Part shown: piece after piece, positions 40,139 through 49,389 of the stretch
Layout: the number at the start of each line of letters is the position of its first letter
Numbering within the stretch: the stretch's first letter is position 1
From: Solobacterium sp.
GTDB lineage: Bacteria > Bacillota_I > Bacilli_A > Erysipelotrichales > Erysipelotrichaceae
Direction of reading: 5' to 3'
Assembly (NCBI GenBank): GCA_017512725.1
Contig: JAFWEW010000033.1
Coordinates: 1 to 64,000 of the forward strand
Length of the DNA: 64,000 bases
Translations under genes and position numbers: made by a program
Notes under the pieces: model-generated
The model's database searches: none
What the model was told of the DNA's origin: nothing
Seen by the model: the letters and a program-made list of their open reading frames with translations, nothing else

Positions 40139-40673
40139 CCTTCAGCTGTTCCCTTATCATTTCTTTGGTGATGCCCATTTTATTTAAACTCTGACGCATG
40201 GTCTTTGCACTGCCCATACCGATATGAAACGCCCGGGCAATCCGTTTGCGGTTTTCTTCACTGTGTGTACTTCCCAAGAGCCCCAGCTCATAGAAGTCTG
40301 CCGCAGTGATACTATCATTTGGATTTGGATCAACCCAGGTAACCAAATGATCAAGTGCTTCTTTTAATACTTCATAGGGGGCGTGTTCGATTCCCACTTT
40401 CCGGGTCGTTCTGGCATCCTCTTTCATCACAAAGGCATGGGCACATCCCGGTACGGCTTCATCGATCCATCTGCGTATCTTTGCGCCAGGCCCATCTGGA
40501 TCAGTAAACACGATTACCCCGCACCGTTCCTTTGCGGCTTTGATCTGTTCCAGAATAGCATCTTTCTTTGCCAGACCCCCGGTTACGATCGTCTCACAGT
40601 CAAAGAACTGTTTCAGCCGTGTACTGTCATGGGTGCCTTCTACGACGATGACTTCTTTGATGACGGGTTTCAT
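40131..40673 (-). CDS. rnmV: Ribonuclease M5
   Basis: RNase M5 matures 5S rRNA in Bacillota. The 180-residue protein has an N-terminal Toprim domain (VIVVEGTHDSTRLKQFF and VIVFTDPDGPGAKIRR) that holds the catalytic acids, and a C-terminal domain. Start at ATG 40673, which overlaps the tatD stop (ATGA); an in-frame upstream start would lie inside tatD. It overlaps ksgA by 8 bp at its 3-prime end. Confidence 0.95.
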   Translation of the reverse strand: MKPVIKEVIVVEGTHDSTRLKQFFDCETIVTGGLAKKDAILEQIKAAKERCGVIVFTDPDGPGAKIRRWIDEAVPGCAHAFVMKEDARTTRKVGIEHAPYEVLKEALDHLVTWVDPNPNDSITAADFYELGLLGSTHSEENRKRIARAFHIGMGSAKTMRQSLNKMGITKEMIREQLKDE

Positions 40674-41449
40674 TTCATCTCCAGGAACCGGTGCCAGTTC
40701 GCTTCGATCACTTCTGCCAGCTCTTCCGTTTCCATGCCCCTGCACTCTGCCATCTTCGCGACAATATAAGGAATATTCGACGGTTCATTCCGGGTGCCCC
40801 GCACCGGTTCCGGTGCCATGTACGGACTGTCGGTTTCCGACAGCAGAAAGCGGATATCCATATCGGTCACCACTTCCCGGGAATGCCGTGCATTCTTAAA
40901 GGTTACCGGTCCGCCAAGCGAGAGATAATATCCAAGCTTGACGAATTCCCTTCCCATTTCCACACTGCCGGAAAAGGAATGCATCAGCCCATGGCAGCGG
41001 TGTTCCTTCAGAATATCAAACGTATCCTGCATCGCATCCCGGCTGTGCACACAGATGGGTTTCTGCAGTTCCTTTGCCAGTTCGATCTGTTCGATAAACA
41101 GCTCCCGCTGTTTTGCCCGCATCGCTTCATCTTTTTCCCAGTAATAATCCAGGCCGATCTCTCCGATACAGGTACACCGTTCATCCCGCATTACACGGTA
41201 AAACGCTTCCCTTGTCGCTTCATCCAGCTCATTGACATCCGTCGGAAAAATACCGCAGCTGACGGTAATGCGCTCCGGTGCCGTCTCCGCATATGCCATT
41301 GCCTTTTCTGATTCCGGCAGCTCCGTGCACATGATATTCAAAAGCCGCACGCCTTTTTCTTCCGCGCGTCGGATCATTTCTTCAAAATCTTCTTCAAACG
41401 CATCACAGAACAGATGCGCATGACTGTCCAGATAGTTTACGGTTCCCAT
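40670..41449 (-). CDS. TatD-family metal-dependent hydrolase
   Basis: A 259-residue TIM-barrel nuclease of the TatD/YcfH group. Metal ligands are in DSHAHL, GEIGLDYYWE, VHSRDA and the closing ETDSPYMAPEPVRG. Members act as 3-prime exonucleases or D-aminoacyl-tRNA deacylases; which one cannot be read here. First gene of the coupled tatD-rnmV-ksgA run; it starts 9 bp after the mnmE stop and may be part of the same transcript. Confidence 0.93.
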   Translation of the reverse strand: MGTVNYLDSHAHLFCDAFEEDFEEMIRRAEEKGVRLLNIMCTELPESEKAMAYAETAPERITVSCGIFPTDVNELDEATREAFYRVMRDERCTCIGEIGLDYYWEKDEAMRAKQRELFIEQIELAKELQKPICVHSRDAMQDTFDILKEHRCHGLMHSFSGSVEMGREFVKLGYYLSLGGPVTFKNARHSREVVTDMDIRFLLSETDSPYMAPEPVRGTRNEPSNIPYIVAKMAECRGMETEELAEVIEANWHRFLEMK

Positions 41450-41458
41450 AACTGACTG

Positions 41459-42778
41459 CTACTTTCCAAGACAGAAGCGGCTGAAGATCTCATCCAGCAG
41501 ATCATCTCTTCCTGCTTCGCCGGTGATCTCTTTTAATGCGTACCACGCATGCTGAAGATCCACGGTTACCAGATCAATCTCATCCCCTGCTTCAAGTGAC
41601 TGCATTACCGCTTCCATATACTGCTTTGCCTGGATCGCAAGGCCGATCTGACGTTCATTATTCAGGGTTTCTTCTTTCGATGCCAGGATCCCTTCCGCAT
41701 ACATCGATTTGATCTTATCAATCAGCGGTTCAATATCCCGGTTCAGTGCCGAGACCGACAGCTCTCCGTTTACTTCTGCCTGATCTTTTTTGTTATATAC
41801 AATGATCCGGTTCATGTGTTCCGAAAGATCCAATAGTTTCTGGTCTTCTTCGGTAATGCCGGTCGTACTGTCGATGACTACGATCACAAAGTCTGCTTTC
41901 TCCAGTGCCTGGATCGATTTCTCAATTCCGATCTGTTCAATGGAATCCCCTGCTTCATGAATACCTGCAGTATCGATCAGGTTCAATGTCAGATCATCGA
42001 TCCGTACCGTGCCTTCCACCAGATCCCTGGTCGTACCGGCAATATCCGTTACGATCGCTTTGTCTTCTTCGATCAGTGCATTTAACAGCGAAGATTTCCC
42101 GACATTGGGCCGTCCCAGAATAACCGTATTCAGACCGCTTCTGACATTCACGGCCGCCTGTGCTTTTTTGATCAGCGCATCGATCTCTCCGATCCATGCC
42201 CGCACTCTTGGCTTCAGTTCTTCTTCACTCAGCTGTTCCACATCATCGTATTCCGGATAATCGATATTCACTTCAATCAGTGCAATGATCTGGCTTAACG
42301 AATCAATTAAAGGCTCCAGCAGTTTTTTTACACTGCCCTTGATACCCTTTACTGCCGATTTTGCGTTGACCTCATCCCCTGCTTTTACCAGATCGTTGAC
42401 CGATTCTGCCTGGGCAAGGTCCATCTTGCCGTTGAGGAATGCACGCTCCGTGAATTCCCCGCGTCTTGCCATCCGTGCCCCGCTTCCCAGTACCAGTGAC
42501 AGTACTTTTCTTGTCACAAAGGAACCGCCATGCCCGGAGATCTCTACCAGATCTTCTCCGGTATAGGATCTTGGCGCACGGAAAACACTGACCAGTACCT
42601 CATCAACCGGTTCTCCGTTTTCCCGGATCTCCCCGTAATGCAGGGTGTAGCCCGGTACATCCAGAATATCGTTTGAAAAGATCCGGTTCACTACCTCAAC
42701 GGCATTGTCTCCGCTGACCCGTATCACTGACAGCGCACCGCCGGTTGCGGTCGCAATCGCCGCTATCGTCTCACTCAT
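41459..42778 (-). CDS. mnmE: tRNA modification GTPase MnmE
   Basis: MnmE, with MnmG, adds the carboxymethylaminomethyl group to wobble uridine of certain tRNAs. The 439-residue protein has the tetrahydrofolate-binding N-terminal domain, a helical domain, the embedded GTPase (GRPNVGKSSLLNAL, DTAG, NKKD) and the C-terminal FCLGK with the essential cysteine. Its ATG overlaps the CPBP gene by 4 bp. Confidence 0.97.
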   Translation of the reverse strand: MSETIAAIATATGGALSVIRVSGDNAVEVVNRIFSNDILDVPGYTLHYGEIRENGEPVDEVLVSVFRAPRSYTGEDLVEISGHGGSFVTRKVLSLVLGSGARMARRGEFTERAFLNGKMDLAQAESVNDLVKAGDEVNAKSAVKGIKGSVKKLLEPLIDSLSQIIALIEVNIDYPEYDDVEQLSEEELKPRVRAWIGEIDALIKKAQAAVNVRSGLNTVILGRPNVGKSSLLNALIEEDKAIVTDIAGTTRDLVEGTVRIDDLTLNLIDTAGIHEAGDSIEQIGIEKSIQALEKADFVIVVIDSTTGITEEDQKLLDLSEHMNRIIVYNKKDQAEVNGELSVSALNRDIEPLIDKIKSMYAEGILASKEETLNNERQIGLAIQAKQYMEAVMQSLEAGDEIDLVTVDLQHAWYALKEITGEAGRDDLLDEIFSRFCLGK

Positions 42779-43521
42779 TTTGAAACCTCTTCATTTTTCA
42801 TGGAAGCTACCAGATACACCGCATAGGCAGCCATGATTACCATCAGTACACCAAATACCACAAGGAGCGGAATCGTTGCCGAACCGCCTCCGACAAACAG
42901 ATCGTTGGTAATATCGATCAGGGCATGGAGAAGGATGACGGTGACGATGTCATGGCTGCGGATGTAAATTGCACCGAATACCAGTCCGATCACAATCGCA
43001 TACCCGGCCTGCACCACCGCATTGATCACTGACATGCCGGCGATATTCGTCAGATGCAGCAGACCAAACAGCAGTGAAGTCAGGATCAGGGTTTCCATCG
43101 GCTTCTTTCCGCTCTGTTCCATTTTCGAGATTGCTATTCCACGGAAGATCGTTTCTTCAAACAGTGCCGGCGCAAGCCCCGCAAACACCGCTGAAACCAC
43201 TCCGGCAGCAGATGCCATCTGTGCCCCGGTCAGCAGGTTGTAGATGATATTCCACAGCACAAAGACAAGCGCCGGGAGCCCAAACCGGATACCTGTAAAG
43301 AATCGGTCTTTGGGGAACAGCTCACGGAACGCATACAGCAGGACAGCTGCCACAAGGATCCGCCCGAACACAATGGTAAAATCCTGTGAAATACCAATCA
43401 GGCCGCCAACGACCATAATGCACAGTACGCTGAAAAATGAAACGATATATACGGCAGCTGTATAAAGAAGCGGATGCCGGATACTGAACTCCGGTTTGTT
43501 CGCTGTTTTTTCTTTTCCCAT
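42775..43521 (-). CDS. CPBP-family intramembrane metalloprotease
   Basis: A 248-residue, mostly hydrophobic protein with about six to eight membrane helices. The CPBP (Abi) motifs are present: EETIFRG near residue 140, FGLLHLTN about 35 residues later, and a final HALIDITND. These residues form the zinc or glutamate active site of Rce1-like proteases. Substrate unknown; in Bacillota some process bacteriocins or confer immunity. It overlaps mnmE by 4 bp, so it is translationally coupled to a housekeeping gene. Confidence 0.88.
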   Translation of the reverse strand: MGKEKTANKPEFSIRHPLLYTAAVYIVSFFSVLCIMVVGGLIGISQDFTIVFGRILVAAVLLYAFRELFPKDRFFTGIRFGLPALVFVLWNIIYNLLTGAQMASAAGVVSAVFAGLAPALFEETIFRGIAISKMEQSGKKPMETLILTSLLFGLLHLTNIAGMSVINAVVQAGYAIVIGLVFGAIYIRSHDIVTVILLHALIDITNDLFVGGGSATIPLLVVFGVLMVIMAAYAVYLVASMKNEEVSK

Positions 43522-43584
43522 GTTTGGTATCTCCTGTTTTTTTATGAGTAGAGTCGATCAGTCTCGGAAGGCTTAACGATGCCG

Positions 43585-44805
43585 TCAGGCTTCTTCCAAA
43601 GCCGCCTCATTTAACAGAAAATTAAATAAATGCATCATCTGGTACCCATTCTCAAGATTCGACAGCGGATTACGATCCATGGTGATCAGGATTTTTTTAT
43701 ACCCATCATCGAGCCTGCTGAACGCTGAAATCTCACGTTCCTTCGTTGCCTCATCCTGTATGGTGTAGGAAACCTGTATGTAATACTGTCTTCCGTTTAG
43801 TTCTCTGGCTACAAAATCAATTTCTTTTTCTCGATTTTTCCCAATATCTACGATATATCCACGCCGAAGCAGTTCAATATATACGACATTTTCAATAATG
43901 TGTGTAATATCAATCTGTCTGTAATGAATAGCTGCGTTCCGAAGTCCCATATCCGCAACATAATACTTGTTTTGAGTCTTCAAATACTCCTTCCCCTTAA
44001 TATCATAACGGTCAGCCCGATAAAAGAGAAAAGCATCACAAATATGACTTAGATATCTGCTGATCGTTTCATTATCCACTGACTTAAAGCCATTGCTCTT
44101 CAGTGTATTTGCAATCTTATTTGTGGAGATATATGAACCAATAGAAGAGCAGAGAAGTTCTATTAGTGCAGTAAACAGTGCCTCATTGCGAATATCATAG
44201 CGCTCTATCATATCCCTGGTAACCACTGTATTTACCATCATATCCAGATAAGAGCGTTTTTCCTGCTCCTCCGTTTCCCTGACAGCATAAGGAAGCCCTC
44301 CAAACTGTACATACTCATCAAAGGCATCCATCTTATCTGTCTGTCGGTAAGCGAGAAACTCTGCAAATGACAGTGGAAATACCTTTATCTCAATCCCACG
44401 CCCTCGAAAGATGGTATTGATATCGTGAGAAAGCAGCTTGGAATTGGAACCGGTAATATATACATCCGTATTAAATTCAGCTTTGATTGAATTGACAACT
44501 TCTTCAAACCCATCCACAAGCTGAATTTCATCTAAAAACACATAGTAAATCTCATTATCATGAATCGCCTCAGCGATGTAACGATAAAGCATATCCCTAT
44601 CCCTGAGGGCTTCCCATTTTTTCAAATCAAGTGACACTTTTATAATGTGATCTGAAGGAACACCATCGGACAGCAGGTACTCATAAAACAATTCATTCAA
44701 AAGAACCGACTTCCCGCATCTGCGGATGCCTGTAATTATCTTCACAATATCTTTTTTTCGATATCGAATGAGCTTATGCAGAAGCTGATCCCTTTTGATA
44801 TACAT
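43585..44805 (-). CDS. AAA_14/DUF4143 ATP-binding protein
   Basis: A 406-residue protein with an N-terminal AAA domain (Walker A GIRRCGKSVLLNELF, Walker B YYVFLDEIQ) and a C-terminal DUF4143 domain with nuclease-like residues (EKEIDFVARELNGRQYYIQVS). These proteins are abundant and of unknown function in gut Bacillota and Bacteroidota. Two C-terminal fragments of relatives lie at 54231 and 58220. A palindrome overlaps its promoter. Intact. Confidence 0.85.
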   Translation of the reverse strand: MYIKRDQLLHKLIRYRKKDIVKIITGIRRCGKSVLLNELFYEYLLSDGVPSDHIIKVSLDLKKWEALRDRDMLYRYIAEAIHDNEIYYVFLDEIQLVDGFEEVVNSIKAEFNTDVYITGSNSKLLSHDINTIFRGRGIEIKVFPLSFAEFLAYRQTDKMDAFDEYVQFGGLPYAVRETEEQEKRSYLDMMVNTVVTRDMIERYDIRNEALFTALIELLCSSIGSYISTNKIANTLKSNGFKSVDNETISRYLSHICDAFLFYRADRYDIKGKEYLKTQNKYYVADMGLRNAAIHYRQIDITHIIENVVYIELLRRGYIVDIGKNREKEIDFVARELNGRQYYIQVSYTIQDEATKEREISAFSRLDDGYKKILITMDRNPLSNLENGYQMMHLFNFLLNEAALEEA

Positions 44806-44829
44806 ATTTTATATATTTCCCTACTGCCC

Positions 44830-44869
44830 ATTATAAACGCAAAACTTCAAAATTTTGCGAGTTTTGCGT
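44830..44869 (-). promoter_or_regulatory. Promoter with operator-like palindrome of the DUF4143 ATPase
   Basis: On the minus strand TATAAT (44830-44835) lies 24 bp upstream of the start codon. A 10-bp inverted repeat (ACGCAAAACT at 44837-44846 and its complement at 44860-44869) fills the region between -10 and -35. Binding there would block transcription. Confidence 0.5.
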
Positions 44870-44912
44870 TTTGGAGAGATAAAAATGATGTTTTGCACCT
44901 CCCCAGGTACAG

Positions 44913-45107
44913 CTTTTCAAGATTATAAACAGTTATAAGACCGTTACTTCCCGTCTGTTAAGAAAAGAGTTCCAGGAATTCCTGAAACCCTATTACTGGA
45001 AACCATACTTCTGGAGTGACAGTTACTTTATCTGTACGGTATCTGACCGTACTGAGGAAATGATTCGTCATTATATTCAGAATCAGGGTGCAGCTAACCC
45101 CTCCTAA
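44913..45107 (+). pseudogene. IS200/IS605 TnpA remnant
   Basis: An open frame without a start encodes the C-terminal part of a Y1 transposase (IINSYKTVTSRLLRKEF, then KPYFWSDSYFICTV and EEMIRHYIQNQG) and ends in TAA. The catalytic HUH part is missing. Just downstream GCGCTTTGCGC could be the foot of the element's right-end hairpin. Together with the 44806-45237 gap it marks a decayed insertion. The gap holds no other gene. Confidence 0.75.
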
Positions 45108-45195
45108 GCGCTTTGCGCTATAGACAAAAGGGATGTGCGCCGCAGGTGAATCGGCGTCCTCCTGACCGTGAGTTTATATCCCTGCTCTTAATCAG

Positions 45196-45228
45196 AAAAG
45201 AGCGATCCCTTTGCGGCAGAATCGCTCT
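45196..45228 (-). terminator. Rho-independent terminator of glgA-hup
   Basis: An 8-bp stem (AGAGCGAT with ATCGCTCT, 14-nt loop) is followed on the minus strand by TTTT, 10 bp after the hup stop. Confidence 0.8.
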
Positions 45229-45237
45229 CATGGTTTT

Positions 45238-45531
45238 TTATTTCACCGCGTCTTTTAATGTCTTTGAAGCTTTGAAGGCAGGTGACTTTGATTCTGGAAT
45301 CTGAATCTTTTCTCCGGTTTTCGGATTGACACCGGTACGTGCAGGTCTTGTCCGGACTTCAAACTTCCCAAATCCGCTGATCGACATCTCCCCGCCGTCC
45401 TTCAGCGTATCCAGAATCTCTGCGAATGCTTCGTCTACTGCTTCTGCAGCCTGTTTCTTGTTCAGGCTGGTATTGGCAGCGATGCGGTTGATGATGTCTT
45501 TCTTCGTCTTGAATAAAATTGTTTTTACCAT
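45238..45531 (-). CDS. hup: HU-family DNA-binding protein
   Basis: A 97-residue histone-like protein. KKDIINRIAANTSLNKKQAA, the SISGFGKFEVRTRPARTG hinge and the NPKTGEKIQIPESKSPAFK arm are canonical. HU bends and compacts DNA as a dimer. It starts 3 bp after the glgA stop, with its ribosome site GGGAGAG inside the glgA 3-prime end, so both are translated from one mRNA. Confidence 0.96.
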   Translation of the reverse strand: MVKTILFKTKKDIINRIAANTSLNKKQAAEAVDEAFAEILDTLKDGGEMSISGFGKFEVRTRPARTGVNPKTGEKIQIPESKSPAFKASKTLKDAVK

Positions 45532-45534
45532 GTT

Positions 45535-47391
45535 CTACTCTCCCTTTTTCGTTTTTGTTTTTCTCCTTGACGCAGTACGGTACGGTTCCGGCCCAATCAG
45601 GTGGCGCAGTTCAGCACCTTTGGACAGGTTACCTTCCACCTTCAGCTGTCCGTTGACAAACAACGCATCTGCCGAAGCGGTTCCGATCGCGATGTTGTAC
45701 AGATTGTCGATCGTCGTGCTGAGCGATACATCCGCTCCGTCATAGGTATACGGCCTCATTTCCATACCGTCTTTTGTGAACTTCACATAGAAGGCACCGG
45801 CACCCGGCCCTTCAATATGGATTTCACAGACATTCAGGAAATCATCCGGCATCTTTGCCAGATATTTCTTTCTGGATTTCTCGAGATCCCCGTATACGAC
45901 TTCCAGCGCCTCGTACGCATCCTTGAAAGTAACGTTCGGATCGAATCCGCTTCCGCTGATATCTGTATACATCTTCAGATACGTACGTGCAGACTTCTTC
46001 CAGGAGAAATCCTTCCGCATACACCGGTCACGGATCTCCTCAAAGACATCACGCTGTGCAAAATACACTTTGACTGCTTCATCAATGGCCAGCAGGAGTG
46101 CCTTAGGATTATAATCCGAAAAACTGAATCCGTCTCCGATTCCATCAAAATCCGAATACGGCCGGATCGTATCTTTCAGTCCGCCGGTCTCATGTACGAT
46201 CGGCACGGTTCCATACCGCATTGCCATCATCTGGGAAAGACCGCAGGGTTCAAACGCAGACGGCATCAGATAGAAGTCCGCACCGGCAAAGATCTTCGCG
46301 GCCATATCTTCCGTATACTGATCCGAGAACCCGAACTGTCCCATGTAGCTGTACGTACAGGTACTGAAGTAGTCGACATACCGCTGTTCTCCCTGACCGA
46401 AGATGATCAGCTGAATACCTTTGCGCATCAGTACCGGCAGAAGCTGCTGGATCAGGTCGATTCCCTTCTGATCAACCAGCCGGGCTACGACCGCAAACAG
46501 CGGCCAGTCCGGTTCTTTCCTTAGACCAAACGCCTCCTGGATATATTCCTTGCACTGATCCTTGCCGCTCTTGATGTTGGCAGTGAACGTACAGGGAATC
46601 CGGGGATCTTTGCCTGGGTCATAGTGATCCGGATCAATGCCGTTCAGGATCCCGTACATCTTGGGTTCCACAATATCGCAGACCCCTTCCAGGCCTTTGC
46701 CAAACTGCGGGGAATGCAGTTCCTTGGCATACTGCGGTGATACCGTTGATACCGCATCGGCCATTAACATCGCTCCCTTCATCAGGTTCACGTCATGACG
46801 GCCTTCATACTCATAGCCAAGACCACCCTGGTACCATCCCGGATCCAGCGCGAAGGTCGTTGTCAGTTCAGAAGCACCGAACTGTCCCTGATAGGCGATG
46901 TTGTGAATCGTGAATACCGTACGGATGTTCCGGTAGTCGGGACGTTTTGCCTGATCATCTTTCAGATAGATAATGGAAAGTGCGGTTTCCCAGTCATTGC
47001 AGTGAAGGATATCCGGTACGAAATCAATCTCTTCCATGACATCGATTACCGCTTTGGAAAACCAGGCAAAGCGGAACCGGTCATCATCATAGCCATAAAG
47101 CCGGTCCCGATAGAACAGCTGTTCATTGTCGATGAACCAGACCGGAACCCCGGACAGACTCCCCTTCAAGAGACCGCAGTACAGGGTTGCGGCTCCTAAT
47201 CGGATCTTCAGCTCTTTTACAAGCTTTACTTCATCCGCAAAGCGTTCTTTCACGCATTTGTAGTACGGGGTAATGATCACGGTATCCGTTTTCAGCTTTT
47301 TCAGTGCAGGCGGCAGAGAAAAAGCAACATCCGCAAGTCCTCCGGATTTGGAGAACGGTGCGCACTCACTCGTGACAAACAGAACTTTCAT
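45535..47391 (-). CDS. glgA: Glycogen synthase with C-terminal SCP2-like domain
   Basis: A 618-residue protein. Residues 1-480 are a GT5 glycogen synthase: KSGGLADVAFSLP binds ADP-glucose, and ARLVDQKGIDLI, FEPCGLSQMMAM and ETGGLKDT are in place. It should extend alpha-1,4-glucan from ADP-glucose. The extra 135 residues resemble an SCP2 lipid-binding domain (STTIDNLYNIAIGTASADAL, then KVEGNLSKGAELRHLI). GlgA normally ends near 480, so this is a fusion. No other glg gene is adjacent. GAGGAG precedes the ATG. The linker has a basic tail. Confidence 0.9.
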   Translation of the reverse strand: MKVLFVTSECAPFSKSGGLADVAFSLPPALKKLKTDTVIITPYYKCVKERFADEVKLVKELKIRLGAATLYCGLLKGSLSGVPVWFIDNEQLFYRDRLYGYDDDRFRFAWFSKAVIDVMEEIDFVPDILHCNDWETALSIIYLKDDQAKRPDYRNIRTVFTIHNIAYQGQFGASELTTTFALDPGWYQGGLGYEYEGRHDVNLMKGAMLMADAVSTVSPQYAKELHSPQFGKGLEGVCDIVEPKMYGILNGIDPDHYDPGKDPRIPCTFTANIKSGKDQCKEYIQEAFGLRKEPDWPLFAVVARLVDQKGIDLIQQLLPVLMRKGIQLIIFGQGEQRYVDYFSTCTYSYMGQFGFSDQYTEDMAAKIFAGADFYLMPSAFEPCGLSQMMAMRYGTVPIVHETGGLKDTIRPYSDFDGIGDGFSFSDYNPKALLLAIDEAVKVYFAQRDVFEEIRDRCMRKDFSWKKSARTYLKMYTDISGSGFDPNVTFKDAYEALEVVYGDLEKSRKKYLAKMPDDFLNVCEIHIEGPGAGAFYVKFTKDGMEMRPYTYDGADVSLSTTIDNLYNIAIGTASADALFVNGQLKVEGNLSKGAELRHLIGPEPYRTASRRKTKTKKGE

Positions 47392-47510
47392 AAAGGATTC
47401 TCCTCATTTACAGTCTTCAAAATAGCTGATGATTTGAAATTATCAGAAATCTGACATCAGTGCTTTCGCTGCTGTTTTCACTATATAAGAAGTAACTGCT
47501 GCTTTACGTG

Positions 47511-47547
47511 AAAAAAACGAGTACCGCTGGTATTCTTCCGGTACCCG
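47511..47547 (-). terminator. Rho-independent terminator of the hydrolase operon
   Basis: A 9-bp stem with one G-U pair (47518-47526 with 47539-47547) is followed on the minus strand by seven T residues, 9 bp after the membrane-protein gene. Confidence 0.85.
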
Positions 47548-47555
47548 TCTGCTAA

Positions 47556-48101
47556 TCATTTTTCGTTCCGGTACGGATCGATCGAATGAAGTGTTCCTTC
47601 CCCGGCCGGTTCGATCCCGGTTACTTCTGCCTGGGGGTTTTTCGTCTGAAGGAACATCGCAACCCGCTTTGCCTGATCCTTCAGTGCCATTTCCACCGGC
47701 AGGTCTCCCTTTGCGGTATGCAGGTCCAGAAACATCTTTCCCCGGGAATCGGAGCGGTAATGGATGGTTTCGATCTCCCCATAGGACAGATCATAGATCT
47801 TTCCTTTGGCATATCCCAGCATCCGTTCTTCCAGAAAGAACGCCTGTCCGATCATGACCGCATCGGAGAAATCATCCAGATCTTTCACCTGTTTCAGCTG
47901 ATGGTTCACCGACAGCTTTTCTTTGTAATAGAACACCATGACCGCAAACAATATGATGCCAAACCCGATGCCGATGTAGCGCAGCACTTCATTGTGACTG
48001 GAGGTATACAGAAACGTACAGACAAAGACACCCAGTGCCAGACCGGGAAGTACAAATACATACTTCATGGAAATAAAAGACTGTATATATCGTTTTACCA
48101 T
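47556..48101 (-). CDS. Membrane protein with two helices and PH-like domain
   Basis: A 181-residue protein with two adjacent helices (about 11-30 and 39-57), then a beta-rich cytoplasmic region (YGEIETIHYRSDSRGKMFLD). The start ATG at 48101 overlaps the hydrolase stop (TAATG). Last gene of a three-gene run with the hydrolase and the zinc-ribbon gene. Function unknown. Confidence 0.65.
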   Translation of the reverse strand: MVKRYIQSFISMKYVFVLPGLALGVFVCTFLYTSSHNEVLRYIGIGFGIILFAVMVFYYKEKLSVNHQLKQVKDLDDFSDAVMIGQAFFLEERMLGYAKGKIYDLSYGEIETIHYRSDSRGKMFLDLHTAKGDLPVEMALKDQAKRVAMFLQTKNPQAEVTGIEPAGEGTLHSIDPYRNEK

Positions 48102-48856
48102 TATGCGTTGTCCCTCTGTTTCTTCAGCCATGTCACGGCAGCACTTACCATCTCGTCACAGTGATAGTCATAGCAGTGCGTATCTCCCGGTATGATCACC
48201 AGCTCACTGTGTTCATACAGCTTTGCCGCATCTTCTGCCACCTTCACCGGTACGGTTTCATCCGCTTCTCCCTGAATGACCAGCACCGGTCCCTTATAGT
48301 TCGGCGCAACCTGTTCCGGGTAAATAGACTGTGCAATCCGGAGATAATTCCCCGACAGTACATGGTCTTCATCCAGCTGTATTGACTCCGGTACCAGATC
48401 CTTGTCAAACGTATGTTCCAGCAGGATTCCGTTGCGGGCATCGTCCGGAATCATGACTGCCGGCGACAGTGCGATCAGCCCTTTGAGCTGTTCCCGTTTC
48501 ATTCCCGCCGCCATCATAACCGTAAGGCCGCCCTGGGAATGCCCGGCAAGATACAGATCCGATACGCCTTCCATTTTGCGTGCATAGTCAATGACCGCAA
48601 GCACGTTATCGATCCAGCGGTACAGGTCGTGGTCAAAGAACCTGCCTCCGCTGCTGCCGTGGCCATACATCTCTGCCCGCAGCACACCAAACCCTTCGTT
48701 CACCAGTGCATCTTTCAGTGCGATCAGGTGCGGCTCTTCCATATGCCCCGTCAGACCATGGATCAGAATCAGCAGCGGTACGTTCCCGTTTTGGTTTTCC
48801 GGCAGTTCCAGCTGTGTATTCAGTTTGATGCCGCCGTCTTCAATCCAGAAATTCAT
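48101..48856 (-). CDS. Alpha/beta hydrolase, lysophospholipase/esterase-like
   Basis: A 251-residue hydrolase. HGLTGHMEEPH forms the oxyanion region, GHSQGG the nucleophile elbow (Ser about 106), QGEADETVP the acid and GDTHCYDYH the histidine. No signal peptide. Closest in style to cinnamoyl/feruloyl esterase-like or BAAT-like carbohydrate esterases of gut bacteria. Coupled on both sides: the ATG overlaps the zinc-ribbon gene by 4 bp and the stop overlaps the next ATG. Confidence 0.87.
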   Translation of the reverse strand: MNFWIEDGGIKLNTQLELPENQNGNVPLLILIHGLTGHMEEPHLIALKDALVNEGFGVLRAEMYGHGSSGGRFFDHDLYRWIDNVLAVIDYARKMEGVSDLYLAGHSQGGLTVMMAAGMKREQLKGLIALSPAVMIPDDARNGILLEHTFDKDLVPESIQLDEDHVLSGNYLRIAQSIYPEQVAPNYKGPVLVIQGEADETVPVKVAEDAAKLYEHSELVIIPGDTHCYDYHCDEMVSAAVTWLKKQRDNA

Positions 48857-49122
48857 ATCCAGCTGTAGTCTCCTCCGGTTACCGCAAGGCTCAGCAGAGT
48901 ATCATACTTCTCCACATTCTCTTCGCCTTCGATCACTTCTTTCAGTACCGCATCCTCTTTTTCTTCCGGCAGTGTTTCATCCGGCCCGATCTCCATATCA
49001 TGTACTTCCCCGCAATAGGGGCAGACGATTCTTGGGGCAATCTTTACATCCAGGAACCGGTTCTGGCAATTGTCACATTCATAGTATCCGCATCGGGCGG
49101 TTCCATCCGGTACATAGAACAT
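48853..49122 (-). CDS. Small zinc-ribbon protein, 89 aa
   Basis: An 89-residue protein with two CxxC knuckles (CDNCQNRF and CPYCGEVHDM) and an acidic helical tail. It may be a regulatory or assembly factor; no family recognised. Start taken at ATG 49122, which has GAGGTG upstream; longer starts run through unlikely sequence. First gene of the coupled run with the hydrolase. Confidence 0.65.
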   Translation of the reverse strand: MFYVPDGTARCGYYECDNCQNRFLDVKIAPRIVCPYCGEVHDMEIGPDETLPEEKEDAVLKEVIEGEENVEKYDTLLSLAVTGGDYSWI

Positions 49123-49352
49123 ATCTCTGTTCACCTCGCTGTTGTTTCTATTGTATCGTTTTCCTTCGCCTCCACAATCATCGTCCGGAAAAGATGTGAA
49201 AAGAGTATTCGAGCCAGATACTGTCCATCCGGCCCAGATTGTCCGGATCGTTCCATCCCGTTTCAGATCGTCAATACGGCTTAGGCCTATAATGATTCGT
49301 TTTTTCGCACAAATCAAACCGCACATTAAGGGATAAGCGTTGTTTTTCGTGC

Positions 49353-49381
49353 AAAAGAGGCATTTTCTGATGAAATGCCTC
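49353..49381 (-). terminator. Rho-independent terminator of the trp operon
   Basis: A 9-bp stem (GAGGCATTT with AAATGCCTC) is followed on the minus strand by TTTT, 9 bp past the trpA stop. Confidence 0.88.
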
Positions 49382-49389
49382 CTGCTTTT

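Noticed and set aside
45601-46524. 307-codon plus-strand frame antisense to glgA
   Set aside because: It mirrors the codon pattern of glgA and encodes no family-like sequence.
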